Part shown: positions 34,743 to 43,220 of the stretch, in pieces | How the letters are laid out: each line of letters begins with the position of its first letter | How positions within the stretch are numbered: position 1 is the first letter of the stretch | Source of the DNA: Lachnospiraceae bacterium | Lineage (GTDB): Bacteria; Bacillota; Clostridia; Lachnospirales; Lachnospiraceae | DNA: 64,000 nt | Assembly (NCBI GenBank): GCA_022769625.1 | Contig: JALEJP010000039.1 | Coordinates: forward strand, 1 to 64,000 | Direction: 5' to 3' | The notes under the pieces: model-generated | What the model saw: the letters and a program-made list of their open reading frames with translations, nothing else | Databases searched by the model: none | Told to the model about the DNA's origin: nothing | Program-made: the position numbers and the translations under genes

Positions 34743-35004
34743 ACCACCAGACGTCTGCTTTTTCATGCAATTTCAGTCACATTTAGCCTGGTTTTTCACA
34801 AAATATACGGTCAGTTTTCAAAATCCGCAACAATTCAAGGGGGTACTCATTCACATTCCGCCGGATTCGTTCAAAATCTATTCACGATTTTTTCACATTC
34901 CCAACACATGGACTTCACAATTATCTTTTATAGTAATAACTGTCAAAGCAAGAAACACTTTAGACAATTTTTCTTTTTCATAACTCCCTCTTATTTTAAA
35001 TATT
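34743..35004 (+). other. Non-coding stretch with spaced TTCACA motifs
   Basis: About 260 bases without a credible gene. TTCACA occurs at 34796, 34850, 34892 and 34914 and TTCACG at 34881, at intervals close to whole helical turns. The stretch ends in a plus-oriented terminator, so it is either a long 3' untranslated region of the small gene or a separate small RNA. Confidence 0.4.
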
Positions 35005-35043
35005 CAAGGAATACCGGAAGACGGTGTTCCTTGTTTATTTTTG
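35005..35043 (+). terminator. Terminator, plus-oriented
   Basis: CAAGGAATACCG and CGGTGTTCCTTG pair with one wobble and are followed by TTTATTTTTG on the plus strand. On the minus strand no T run follows, although the stem may still help end the lipoprotein operon. Confidence 0.75.
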
Positions 35044-35096
35044 TAACAGGCATGTTACTGTTTCACAAAACGATCTGTTCTTTTTCCGTATCCGTA

Positions 35097-36452
35097 CTAG
35101 TACACTTTCACATCCGGCAGCTCTTTTGTCAGTTCTTTTTTCAGCAGCTTCAGTGCATCGTCGTCTGTTATCGTTTTGTCGGTATTCATCGCATTCAGGA
35201 TCAGACTCAGGTTGTCATGAATCACCCCGTCCGCCGGTGTCAATGCCCGTGTCTTCATATTCGGAATGATTTTTTCCATAAAAGATATGCCAACATCCTG
35301 ATCACCGAACCATTTGCTTTTATAGCTTTTCAGCCCGGGATCTTCCTCATAGGGCTGTTTTGCTGTCGTCATCAGCCCGATGCTGTTTAATGCACGGGCA
35401 CCTTCCGTGGACAGCGTCGCAAATTTCAAAAATTCCCAGGCCAGCCGCTTATCGCGGCAGGTTTTTGTAATTCCCATGGCCGTACCGCCCCAGTTGGCAT
35501 TTCCTTCCGGCGCACTCATCAGTCCCCAGCGCCCGGTTTTTTCCCCTTCCGGGTCATGAGATTCAATGGTAAATTTCACAGACCAGGTAGCACAGGCAGT
35601 AAAAATATGCTCATCGCCCGCCATCGCTGCATTCCAGGCCGGAGTCCAGGCAATCAGATTATCTGCAATGTGCTCATCCCGGAAACGGCAGGTAAGCCTC
35701 AGAGAGCGTCCAAAGGTACGCTCCACATCGATCTCATTGTCATTGACCCATGCCGACTGCTCCTGTTCCTGGGTAAACTGACGCATATCCCCAAGGGAAA
35801 AGCACATGTAAACCTTCCCGTCACTTTTTTCATAGACTTCTTTTCCCTTTTCGATAAAGCTCTCCCAGTCCGGCATCATACACTCCAGCTCCTCCGGATC
35901 ATCCGTTCCCAGATATTCCTTTGCCAGATCCCTCCGATAGGCAAGCCCGGCGGGCGAGAGCGACTGTTCGATCCCACAGACGTTCCCTTTCGTATTCACA
36001 AGGTGAGGATGTAAATACTCATATACCTGGGAAATATCGAAGCAATAAGGTTCCTGTTCCAGAGGCTCCCACATATCCAGCTCAAAGACCTCTCCTCTGG
36101 AATCGATCACAGACCATGCAATATCCGGCAGCTCACTTCCAACGATCAGTGCGGTCTCGTATTTCTGAGGCAGATCCTTGTGCTCCACTCTGGTACATTC
36201 AAAAGTTACATTTGGGTATTTCTTCTGAAAAGCCTCTGTAATCGTCTTATAATAATCATCGTCCCAGCTCCACATACTCAGGGTTCCTGTATAATCACGC
36301 GGCAGCGGCTGGTCAAAAGGCACCTCCTGCTGTTTTATTTCCGTCTCCTTCTGTTTCTTTGCTCTGTTCTCCATATCAGACCGGCTGCTGCAGCCAATGA
36401 CCATACCAGAAAACAACAGCAGTATGCATACCCGTCCTGTCATCTTTTTCAC
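35097..36452 (-). CDS. Extracellular solute-binding lipoprotein
   Basis: 451 aa. The signal peptide ends in the lipobox GMVIGCSS with Cys21, so it is a membrane-anchored lipoprotein. The body is a family 1 sugar-type binding protein: GTLSMWSWDDDYYKTITEAFQKKYPNVTFE, NWGGTAMGITKTCRDKRLAWEFLKFATLS. The start is a GTG at 36452 that overlaps the kinase stop by four bases. It has no permease or ATPase genes beside it; instead it is the third gene of a YesN/YesM two-component operon. It might deliver its sugar to a transporter encoded elsewhere or present ligand to the sensor kinase. Confidence 0.9.
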   Translation of the reverse strand: MKKMTGRVCILLLFSGMVIGCSSRSDMENRAKKQKETEIKQQEVPFDQPLPRDYTGTLSMWSWDDDYYKTITEAFQKKYPNVTFECTRVEHKDLPQKYETALIVGSELPDIAWSVIDSRGEVFELDMWEPLEQEPYCFDISQVYEYLHPHLVNTKGNVCGIEQSLSPAGLAYRRDLAKEYLGTDDPEELECMMPDWESFIEKGKEVYEKSDGKVYMCFSLGDMRQFTQEQEQSAWVNDNEIDVERTFGRSLRLTCRFRDEHIADNLIAWTPAWNAAMAGDEHIFTACATWSVKFTIESHDPEGEKTGRWGLMSAPEGNANWGGTAMGITKTCRDKRLAWEFLKFATLSTEGARALNSIGLMTTAKQPYEEDPGLKSYKSKWFGDQDVGISFMEKIIPNMKTRALTPADGVIHDNLSLILNAMNTDKTITDDDALKLLKKELTKELPDVKVY

Positions 36453-38293
36453 GGCAGTGTCTCCTCCTCTGCATCCTGATTTCTATTCTCACTGTGTTCT
36501 GTCCCGTTTTCCATGGCATCCGTTTGCGTTTTTAGCGGAAGCACCAGAGTAATGCATGTTCCGGTTCCTTCCCGACTTTCCATCTCCATGCCATAACCCT
36601 GACCATACAGATAGTGAATCCGGTCACGGACATTACTGACGCCGATGTGTCTGCGCGCTTTGTTTTCTGATGCCATCTCCTCACCGCGGTAAAACTGCTC
36701 CACACGCTCTCCCGGAATTCCAACACCGTTATCGCGAACCTGAATCTGCAGTTTTCCATTTTTCTGAATGATCTCAACTCTCACCGTCCCCTTCTGCTCG
36801 GTAGGAAGAATGCCATGGAGAATGGCATTTTCCACAAGGGGCTGGATCACGGTCTTTGGAACCAGACATTTTTCCAGTTCCGGTTCACACTCGATCTCTG
36901 CCTCAAACATGGAAGGATAGCGGTAGCGCTGAATATCCAGATAGCATCTGGTCAGCTCCAGCTCCTTTTCAATCACCGTCTCCACACTTCCGTCCCCGAT
37001 ATTCAGGGTGTCATGGAGTGTGTAGATGAGAGAATGCACGATCTTAACCACATCTTTGTTTTTTCCGGCAGCAGCCAGATACACCACCGTGTTCAGCACA
37101 TTGTAAATATAATGGGGATTGATCTGAGAAAGTGTGATATCATACTCCATTTCCCGTTTCTGCTTTTCATATTCAATCCTGGCCTGCTCGCTTTTCTCCA
37201 GTTCACGCAGCATATTACGGAAACACTCATAAAGTGTCTCGATCTCATCCCCGGTATGCACAATCTCAATGGGCTTCGAATCACCCTCCGCAATCTTTTC
37301 CATTTTGCCGGAAAGCTCCACGATCGGACGAATCATATTACCCACGCGTCTGGATGTAAAAATAAGAATCAGGCCAACAGAAATCAGAAAATACAGGAGA
37401 AAAAACTGCAGTACAAACTTGCTCCGGTCCATCAGATACCGGTTGGTGATCAGCGTACAGAGCTGCCATCCGGCTTCCTCTATGGAAGCGCAGATCAGAT
37501 ACCCTCCCTTTGTTTTGTAGATTCCGGCAGTTTCCGGTGTCTGCTCTTGTAAGCACTCCTGCAGCATGCCGTTTTTATCCTGCTCATAGAGAATCTGCTG
37601 GTGATTGCCAAACAGACATACATAATCATAGCATTCCCCATAAGAGCGCACCTGATCCAGAAAATAATCCAGACGGATTTCCAGATATAATGTGGCTTTC
37701 CATTTCCCAAAATGATGCTTGTCGTACATTTTTACCTGGTAACAGATGTATGGCTCCCCGTTCTGATCATCTGTCTCATAATAAGGATCGGAATACACAC
37801 AGTTGTCGTCCTCTGCATACGCTGCAATTCCTTTTTCCCTGAGCTTCTGCGCGATATATTCCGTGTCCAGGGTATTATAACTGCTCCCAAAACAACTGCC
37901 GTCCGCCATCTGCAGCACAGAACCTGCTATATATGTGCGCAGGTTATTATAAAACACAAGCCGTTTCGTCACCTTGTCATAACGGTTCTGGCGCAGATAT
38001 TCATTGCCGGATACATCTTCATCCAGAAGATACTGCAGTTCCTCGTCAATCAGGATGCTCTCAGCAAATCGCTTGATATCCTCCGTCATAAACGAGAGCT
38101 GATTGGAAACCTGCAGCATCCGGCTGTGCTCATCCGAAATTTTCTGTCTTCTCACTACTCCAACAAAATAACAATAACCCACAATCGTGCTGGCAATCAT
38201 GGCCAGTGCCAGAATCATGGAAATATTACAAAGAATCCTCCATCCCAGCTTTTTTCGTTTTTCTTTTCTTTTTTTTAGTCTCTTTCCTTCCAT
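36449..38293 (-). CDS. YesM-type sensor histidine kinase
   Basis: 614 aa. Two membrane segments (about 19-43 and 298-320) flank a 250-residue extracellular dCache-like sensor domain. HAMP follows (SRRVGNMIRPIVELSGKMEKIAEGD), then the His_kinase domain with LSQINPHYIYNVLNTV, where His is the phospho-site, and the ATPase part with VENAILHGI, VRDNGVGIP and GVSNVRDRIHYLYG. This is the YesM/LytS class that pairs with AraC-type regulators in carbohydrate sensing. AGGAG precedes the ATG. It overlaps the regulator gene by 19 bases and the lipoprotein gene by four. Confidence 0.93.
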   Translation of the reverse strand: MEGKRLKKRKEKRKKLGWRILCNISMILALAMIASTIVGYCYFVGVVRRQKISDEHSRMLQVSNQLSFMTEDIKRFAESILIDEELQYLLDEDVSGNEYLRQNRYDKVTKRLVFYNNLRTYIAGSVLQMADGSCFGSSYNTLDTEYIAQKLREKGIAAYAEDDNCVYSDPYYETDDQNGEPYICYQVKMYDKHHFGKWKATLYLEIRLDYFLDQVRSYGECYDYVCLFGNHQQILYEQDKNGMLQECLQEQTPETAGIYKTKGGYLICASIEEAGWQLCTLITNRYLMDRSKFVLQFFLLYFLISVGLILIFTSRRVGNMIRPIVELSGKMEKIAEGDSKPIEIVHTGDEIETLYECFRNMLRELEKSEQARIEYEKQKREMEYDITLSQINPHYIYNVLNTVVYLAAAGKNKDVVKIVHSLIYTLHDTLNIGDGSVETVIEKELELTRCYLDIQRYRYPSMFEAEIECEPELEKCLVPKTVIQPLVENAILHGILPTEQKGTVRVEIIQKNGKLQIQVRDNGVGIPGERVEQFYRGEEMASENKARRHIGVSNVRDRIHYLYGQGYGMEMESREGTGTCITLVLPLKTQTDAMENGTEHSENRNQDAEEETLP

Positions 38294-39795
38294 TTTTTAT
38301 ACTCCTGTGGTTTCATCCCCACGGTTCTTGTAAAGATCTGGCTGAAATACTGGCTGGTGCGATATCCTACTCTCTCCGCCGTCTCAGAAACCGTACAGTT
38401 TTCTTCACGCAGAAGGCGTTTTGCCTCCTCAATCCTCACATTGGTCAAATACTTCAGAAAAGTAATTCCCGTCTCTTTTTTAAACATCTGTCCAAGATAG
38501 ACTCCGTTCATCTGAAATTCTTCTCCCAGTATCTCGAGACTTAACTCCTGCCTGTAATTCTTTCTTATGTATCGGATCATATCCGCCACCGGCCTGGAAC
38601 AGCCCATCTCCTCTGTCTCCATTACCTTTTCATGAAGCCACGTAAAACAGTCTTCATAATAGTGCACAATCTCTTCCATGGTATACAGCTTCTGATTTTC
38701 CTGCTTTTCATGGATATTCTCCGTTTTACATATTTCCCGGATCAGATTGTTCAAAAGGGGCATAAGAGAACGGCATGCCTCCAGACGTTCTTCATAGCAG
38801 AGAGATTCAAACAGTGTCCCCACTACTTCCCGCGGATTACCGTTTTTTTCGTAGACTGAATCACGCAGAAACCGGATCTCTTCCCCCCAGACCATTTTCT
38901 GTTCCTCTCTCGGTATCTCCCAGACCGGACAGCCCCGGTTCACTCTCCAGAAAACGACATACCGGATCTGTCTTGACATCTTTCGAAAGGTCACACTGAT
39001 TTCCTCCGGAGTGATCTCATAGCTGTAAATGATATTAAAACGACAGTCCGGCATCCCTTCAAGTTTGTCGATAATCTGCGCCGTTTTTCGTTCGATCAGA
39101 CGGTTTATCGTGTATTTGCTCGCGATATTGTCAATGCGGTAAAGTACCATCCAGTTGTTTGCTGTAATCTGTACATCTGCCACGTAAGAAACGATTTGTT
39201 CCAATCCTGTTTCCAGTACCTGCTCCAGTATTTCCTGCTCCTTTGCATTCCATTCCACATCGAGAAACTCACCGCGCGCAGCAGGATTTCGTTTGTGTAT
39301 CAGCATCAGAAACAACCGGCTCCCGAGACTCTCCTTCTCCACACTGTCTCCGGAGTTCTGATTGTAAATCAGTTGATTCATAAAATATTTCTGATATATT
39401 TTCTGGTCTCTGTGCGCCTTTTTCAGCTGTTCCCGTACGCGCGCAAGCTCTTCCAGCATGATTTCTTCACTCAATTCATGTTTCAGCAGATAATTTGACA
39501 CCCCATACTGGATACCTTTCTTGGCATATTCAAAATCCTTATACGCAGATAAAAGAATCACCACCACATCTTTGTTTTTTTCTTTCAGACGTCTGGTCAG
39601 CTCAAGCCCATCCATCACAGGCATACGTATATCTGAAATCACAATTTCCGGTGCCGCCTTCCCGTACAGCTCCAGTGCCTTTTTTCCGCTGTTTACGCAC
39701 CCCACAATGTGATAGCCATGTTTTTCCCAATCCACCATGTTTTTCAGATAATCCAGTGCAAGCACCTCATCATCAACCAGCATGATGTTAATCAT
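38275..39795 (-). CDS. YesN-type response regulator (AraC output)
   Basis: 506 aa from ATG 39795, chosen because GGGAGGG lies about 6 bases upstream; reading further up translates the palindromic repeat. Receiver domain 1-120 (MLVDDEV, phospho-Asp in IVISDIRMPVMDG, LLSAYKDF), a helical middle region, and an AraC helix-turn-helix pair at the C-terminus (LSLEILGEEFQMNGVYLGQMFKKETGITF and VSETAERVGYRTSQYFSQIF). First gene of the regulator-kinase-lipoprotein operon. Such systems typically control genes for uptake and breakdown of a glycan. Confidence 0.94.
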   Translation of the reverse strand: MINIMLVDDEVLALDYLKNMVDWEKHGYHIVGCVNSGKKALELYGKAAPEIVISDIRMPVMDGLELTRRLKEKNKDVVVILLSAYKDFEYAKKGIQYGVSNYLLKHELSEEIMLEELARVREQLKKAHRDQKIYQKYFMNQLIYNQNSGDSVEKESLGSRLFLMLIHKRNPAARGEFLDVEWNAKEQEILEQVLETGLEQIVSYVADVQITANNWMVLYRIDNIASKYTINRLIERKTAQIIDKLEGMPDCRFNIIYSYEITPEEISVTFRKMSRQIRYVVFWRVNRGCPVWEIPREEQKMVWGEEIRFLRDSVYEKNGNPREVVGTLFESLCYEERLEACRSLMPLLNNLIREICKTENIHEKQENQKLYTMEEIVHYYEDCFTWLHEKVMETEEMGCSRPVADMIRYIRKNYRQELSLEILGEEFQMNGVYLGQMFKKETGITFLKYLTNVRIEEAKRLLREENCTVSETAERVGYRTSQYFSQIFTRTVGMKPQEYKKWKERD

Positions 39796-39824
39796 TTGTG
39801 TCCCTCCTTCCCGTCTTTCCCTAT

Positions 39825-40042
39825 TATGAGCCAAGGACAAATGGACATAAAATACATGCTTGCATGTATTTTTATGTCTATGGGTCCCGCAAAACATGAG
39901 CAAGCAGCCATTTTTCGCAGAAAAATGAGCGGATTGCGAATGCTTTCGTCGATTTTGGGAGTGCAAAGCACGGAAAAATCGACGTTAGGCTCATTTGTCG
40001 GGCAACTCCTATTGATGTTGGGGTCAAAAGTCTTTGACCCCC
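39825..40042 (-). repeat. Dispersed palindromic repeat, long copy
   Basis: Inverted relative to the copy at 16503-16628 and 83 bases longer. It contains hairpin arms CGTCGATTTT/AAAATCGACG, CATTTTT/AAAAATG, the dyad CATAAAATACATGC/GCATGTATTTTTATG, and GGGGTCAAA/TTTGACCCC (40020-40041). Its end lies 30 bases before the YesN start codon, so any promoter for that operon must be inside or beyond it. Confidence 0.85.
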
Positions 40043-40061
40043 TGATACCTACGAATTGCTT

Positions 40062-40101
40062 TTATTACACAGGAAATTCGGAGGAATTTCCTGTGTAATA
40101 A
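40062..40101. repeat. Perfect 18-bp-stem hairpin
   Basis: TTATTACACAGGAAATTC and GAATTTCCTGTGTAATAA form an uninterrupted 18-bp stem with loop GGAG. A shorter version lies at 59536-59563 and a half copy at 30971-30983, so this is a small dispersed palindromic element. Confidence 0.8.
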
Positions 40102-40102
40102 A

Positions 40103-40158
40103 ATATGTTCCGTCTGCGATGCCTCGCTCAAAAGAGCCGCCATCGCAGCGGAACATAT
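40103..40158 (-). terminator. Long hairpin, probable terminator behind crh
   Basis: ATATGTTCCG and CGGAACATAT, with inner CTGCGATG/CATCGCAG and GCTC/GAGC, form a long stem 32 bases after the crh-like stop codon, followed by TTTTATT on the minus strand. Confidence 0.65.
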
Positions 40159-40189
40159 CTCATAATCCATATTAATCAACCCGCAGCAA

Positions 40190-40447
40190 TTAGTTCTTAC
40201 CGCTCAGATATTTTTCGATATTTTCAATTGCTTCCTGTTCGTCCTCGCCGTCAGCGGATACCATGATATCTTCGCCTGAAGTAAGTCCAAGTGTCATCAT
40301 GCCCATGATGCTTTTTGCATTGACACGTTTCTGTTCACTTTCCACATAAATATCGCTCTCAAACTGGCTGGCTACCTGTACAAGCAGTGCCACCGGTCTG
40401 GCTTCCAGTCCACTCGGTATCTGAATTGTGATAGGTTTCTTAATCAT
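40190..40447 (-). CDS. crh: Crh-like HPr paralogue
   Basis: 85 aa, the length of HPr and Crh. The active-site loop reads SGLEARPV, so residue 15 is Glu instead of the phosphorylatable His of HPr. The regulatory serine is kept at exactly position 46 in AKSIMG. Absence of His15 with retention of Ser46 defines Crh of Bacillus, a carbon-catabolite co-effector of CcpA that cannot carry PTS phosphate. Location agrees: it follows whiA, as crh does in B. subtilis. GAGGAGG precedes ATG 40447 by 9 bases; the start overlaps the whiA stop by eight bases. Assignment as functional Crh is inference; HPr kinase is not in the window. Confidence 0.85.
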   Translation of the reverse strand: MIKKPITIQIPSGLEARPVALLVQVASQFESDIYVESEQKRVNAKSIMGMMTLGLTSGEDIMVSADGEDEQEAIENIEKYLSGKN

Positions 40448-41408
40448 AATACTTCTCCTCCTCATTCTCTCTCAGCTTCTCTGCTATGTCACTCAGCTTT
40501 CGCAGCCTGTGATTTACGCCTGATTTTCCCACCGGCGGGGAAAGCATCATCCCCAGCTCCTTGAGCGATGCATCCGGCTGTTCCAAGCGCAGTCTTGCAA
40601 TCTGTGCCAGTCCATCGGAAAGCTGTTCAAATCCTGCTTTCTTCTGGATATACTGGATATCCTCTATCTGCCGTACAGCCGCACTCACTGTTTTGTGGAT
40701 ATTGGCAGTCTCACAGTTGACTTTACGGTTGACCGAATTGCGCATTTCTTTCAGAATACGCACATTCTCCAACTCCATCAGAGAAACGTGGGCGCCCATG
40801 ACGTTGAGCATATCAACGATCTGAGCTCCTTCTTTGAGATAAACCACATGATACTTTTTGCGCTGTACAATCTTTGCGTCCACTCCGAAGGTATTCATAA
40901 TATCCCGGAGCTGCACTGCTTTCTGTGGTACAGCACATACTATCTCAAAATGATAAAATTTCTGCGGATCACTGATCGAACCCGCTGCTAGAAAAGCCCC
41001 TCGGATAAAAGCACGTTTACAGCAGGTCTTCTGTATGACCAGGTTGTCCGAAATCGAGAGATTTTCCTCAATCTCCATTTCCTGATTCAACAGCTTGGCT
41101 GCCTTCAGTATGCGCACCGCAGCATCGTGCTCAAGAACCGCTACGGTATACATCAAACTGCTTTTTGAAAAAGTACTTTGCCTGACGGAAACTTCAACTT
41201 CTATATTAAATGCTTTTTGCAATAATGTAAAGTACTTTCTTGCAACGTAAAGATTTTCCGTTTGTATTTTCAGACGGTAATGATTCTTTTCTGATATGGA
41301 GACACCGCCGCACATACTGATTATCGCCGCGATCTCCGCGATCTGGCAGTGGCGTGCCGCCACCTGATGCCGCGAAAGCTCCTCCTTCACCCTGCTCGAA
41401 AACGACAT
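40440..41408 (-). CDS. whiA: DNA-binding protein WhiA
   Basis: 322 aa, full length. An N-terminal LAGLIDADG-like domain (RAFIRGAFLAAGSISDPQKFYHFEI) and a C-terminal helix-turn-helix (LGMMLSPPVGKSGVNHRLRKLSDIA) are the WhiA pattern. In Firmicutes it influences cell division and chromosome segregation; in actinomycetes it controls sporulation. Position between rapZ (17 bases upstream) and the crh-like gene is the conserved Firmicute context. AGGTGAGG precedes the ATG. The yvcK gene usually lying between rapZ and whiA in Bacillus is missing. Confidence 0.95.
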   Translation of the reverse strand: MSFSSRVKEELSRHQVAARHCQIAEIAAIISMCGGVSISEKNHYRLKIQTENLYVARKYFTLLQKAFNIEVEVSVRQSTFSKSSLMYTVAVLEHDAAVRILKAAKLLNQEMEIEENLSISDNLVIQKTCCKRAFIRGAFLAAGSISDPQKFYHFEIVCAVPQKAVQLRDIMNTFGVDAKIVQRKKYHVVYLKEGAQIVDMLNVMGAHVSLMELENVRILKEMRNSVNRKVNCETANIHKTVSAAVRQIEDIQYIQKKAGFEQLSDGLAQIARLRLEQPDASLKELGMMLSPPVGKSGVNHRLRKLSDIAEKLRENEEEKYYD

Positions 41409-41425
41409 TGCCTCACCTCATCCCA

Positions 41426-42283
41426 TTACTTGCCGATATCCCGATGCTCGATCCGTATCCCATAATCATTCTGGAGACTCAAAAGGTCAAACAGTCTGTT
41501 GGCAAGCGTAACCGAGCGATGCTTGCCTCCTGTGCAGCCGATTCCGATAATGAGTTGATTTTTTCCTTCCTGTACATAATTAGGCAGGAGAAACTGTATC
41601 ATATCGGCCAGCTTGTCCAGAAAGACGTGAGACACTTCAAACCCCATCACATAATCCTGTACCGGCTTATCATTTCCCGTCAGAGCTTTTAACTGATCCA
41701 CATAATAAGGATTGGGCAGAAAACGCACATCAAATACCAGATCCGCATCTGCCGGAATTCCGTATTTAAATCCGAAGGACAACACCGTCACCACAAGGCT
41801 TTTGAACTCTCTGCCCTCCACAAATATTTTTTCAAGCTCCCAGTTCAACTCTCTCGTCAGAAGCTTGCTGGTATCAATAATATAATCCGCATGGCGTTTC
41901 AAAAACGCCAGCCTTTCCCTTTCTTCGGTAATTCCCTTATCCACACGGCCACCCTGAGCCAGCGGATGGGAACGCCTGGTCTCCTTAAACCGCTTCACCA
42001 GTACCGAATCTGCCGCGTCCAGATACAGGATCTCGTATTTCTGGCTGGCTGCCGCCATACCCTCCAGCACATCCTCCAGTGCATCCAGCGCACGGCCGCT
42101 GCGGATATCCACACCAAGCGCCACTCTCTGTATTTCGCTTCCCGGTGTATAGGCCATCTCCGCAAATTTGGAGATCAGTGAAATGGGCAGATTATCCACA
42201 CAAAAATATCCCATATCCTCCAGTCTTTTCAATGCTGTACTTTTTCCGGCACCTGACATGCCGGTCACAATCACAAATCTCAT
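41426..42283 (-). CDS. rapZ: RapZ/YvcJ-family nucleotide-binding protein
   Basis: 285 aa. P-loop GMSGAGKST at residues 8-16, a Walker B-like ILYLDAADSVLVKRFKETRR, and the C-terminal GCTGGKHRSVTLANRL typical of the family. In Escherichia coli RapZ adapts RNase E to sRNA decay; in Bacillus YvcJ is a GTPase affecting competence, so the target here is open. The ATG at 42283 overlaps the murB stop by four bases (ATGA). Confidence 0.94.
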   Translation of the reverse strand: MRFVIVTGMSGAGKSTALKRLEDMGYFCVDNLPISLISKFAEMAYTPGSEIQRVALGVDIRSGRALDALEDVLEGMAAASQKYEILYLDAADSVLVKRFKETRRSHPLAQGGRVDKGITEERERLAFLKRHADYIIDTSKLLTRELNWELEKIFVEGREFKSLVVTVLSFGFKYGIPADADLVFDVRFLPNPYYVDQLKALTGNDKPVQDYVMGFEVSHVFLDKLADMIQFLLPNYVQEGKNQLIIGIGCTGGKHRSVTLANRLFDLLSLQNDYGIRIEHRDIGK

Positions 42284-43194
42284 CAAAACTCTCCCAGTAA
42301 TTTCACTTCCGGTTCCAGTGTTACACCGGTCTGTTCTCTGATCCGTTCTGTCACCGTTTTAATCAGTTCGGTGACATCTTTTGCCGTGGCGTCACCGGTG
42401 TTGATCACAAATCCACAATGTTTCTCTGACACCTGTGCACCTCCCACAGAAAAACCACGCAGACCGGCATCCATGATCAGCTTTCCGGCAAAATATCCTT
42501 CCGGCCGTTTAAAGGTACTTCCGGCGCTGGGATATTCCAGTGGCTGTTTGGAAACACGTTTCTCTTTCAACTCCTCCATCCGCGCTGCAATCTGCTCTTT
42601 GTCACCTTTTTGCAGACCAAGCACCGCCTCCAGCACAAGATATCCTTTTCTTGCAATGATGCTGGTACGGTATCCCATCTCAAGTTCTTCTTTCCCCAGC
42701 GTAAGGACCTTTCCCTCCGGTGTCAGAACCGTGACAAATTTTGTGACATCCTTCATTTCACCGCCATAAGCACCTGCATTCATCACCAGCGCACCGCCGA
42801 TGGTTCCGGGAATCCCGGCAGCAAATTCAAATCCGGTCAGCTCATGCTCCAGAGCCTTCTTCGCTGTTCTGGAAAGCAGTGCACCTGCCTGAACACGAAT
42901 CTCTTCCCCTTCCACGCTTAGCATGGCAAAGTTTTTAAAAAGCCGTATGATCACTCCACGGAATCCACGGTCACTGACCAGAAGATTGCTTCCATTGCCG
43001 ATCACATACCAGGGAATTCCCGCATTTTTACATGCCTCAATCACATCCCCGATTTCCTTTGCGCTGTGCGGTGAGACAAAATAGTCCGCATTTCCGCCAA
43101 TTCGAAAGGTTGTATGATCCTTCATCGGTTCATCTACACACACGTGGTCACTTCCCACAATTTCACAGAGCTGATTCAAAAAATCCTGATTCAC
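42283..43194 (-). CDS. murB: UDP-N-acetylmuramate dehydrogenase
   Basis: 303 aa, type II MurB that reduces UDP-GlcNAc-enolpyruvate to UDP-MurNAc in peptidoglycan synthesis. FAD-binding blocks HTTFRIGGNADYF, VIGNGSNLLVSDRGFRGVII and GIPGTIGGALVMNAGAYGGE are clear; the catalytic-region YPSAGSTFKRP and the ending GFVINTGDATAKDV are intact. Start is the GTG at 43194 with AAGGGAG upstream; the open frame continues about 290 bases further but that part is out-of-frame translation of the aminotransferase gene. The gene lies 26 bases after the aminotransferase gene. Confidence 0.95.
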   Translation of the reverse strand: MNQDFLNQLCEIVGSDHVCVDEPMKDHTTFRIGGNADYFVSPHSAKEIGDVIEACKNAGIPWYVIGNGSNLLVSDRGFRGVIIRLFKNFAMLSVEGEEIRVQAGALLSRTAKKALEHELTGFEFAAGIPGTIGGALVMNAGAYGGEMKDVTKFVTVLTPEGKVLTLGKEELEMGYRTSIIARKGYLVLEAVLGLQKGDKEQIAARMEELKEKRVSKQPLEYPSAGSTFKRPEGYFAGKLIMDAGLRGFSVGGAQVSEKHCGFVINTGDATAKDVTELIKTVTERIREQTGVTLEPEVKLLGEF

Positions 43195-43220
43195 TTTTTT
43201 CTCCCTTCCTGCTGCCTGTC

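Noticed and set aside
39709-40098. 129-codon plus-strand frame starting inside the YesN gene
   Set aside because: It translates the palindromic repeat; similarity to other hypothetical proteins would come from the DNA repeat.
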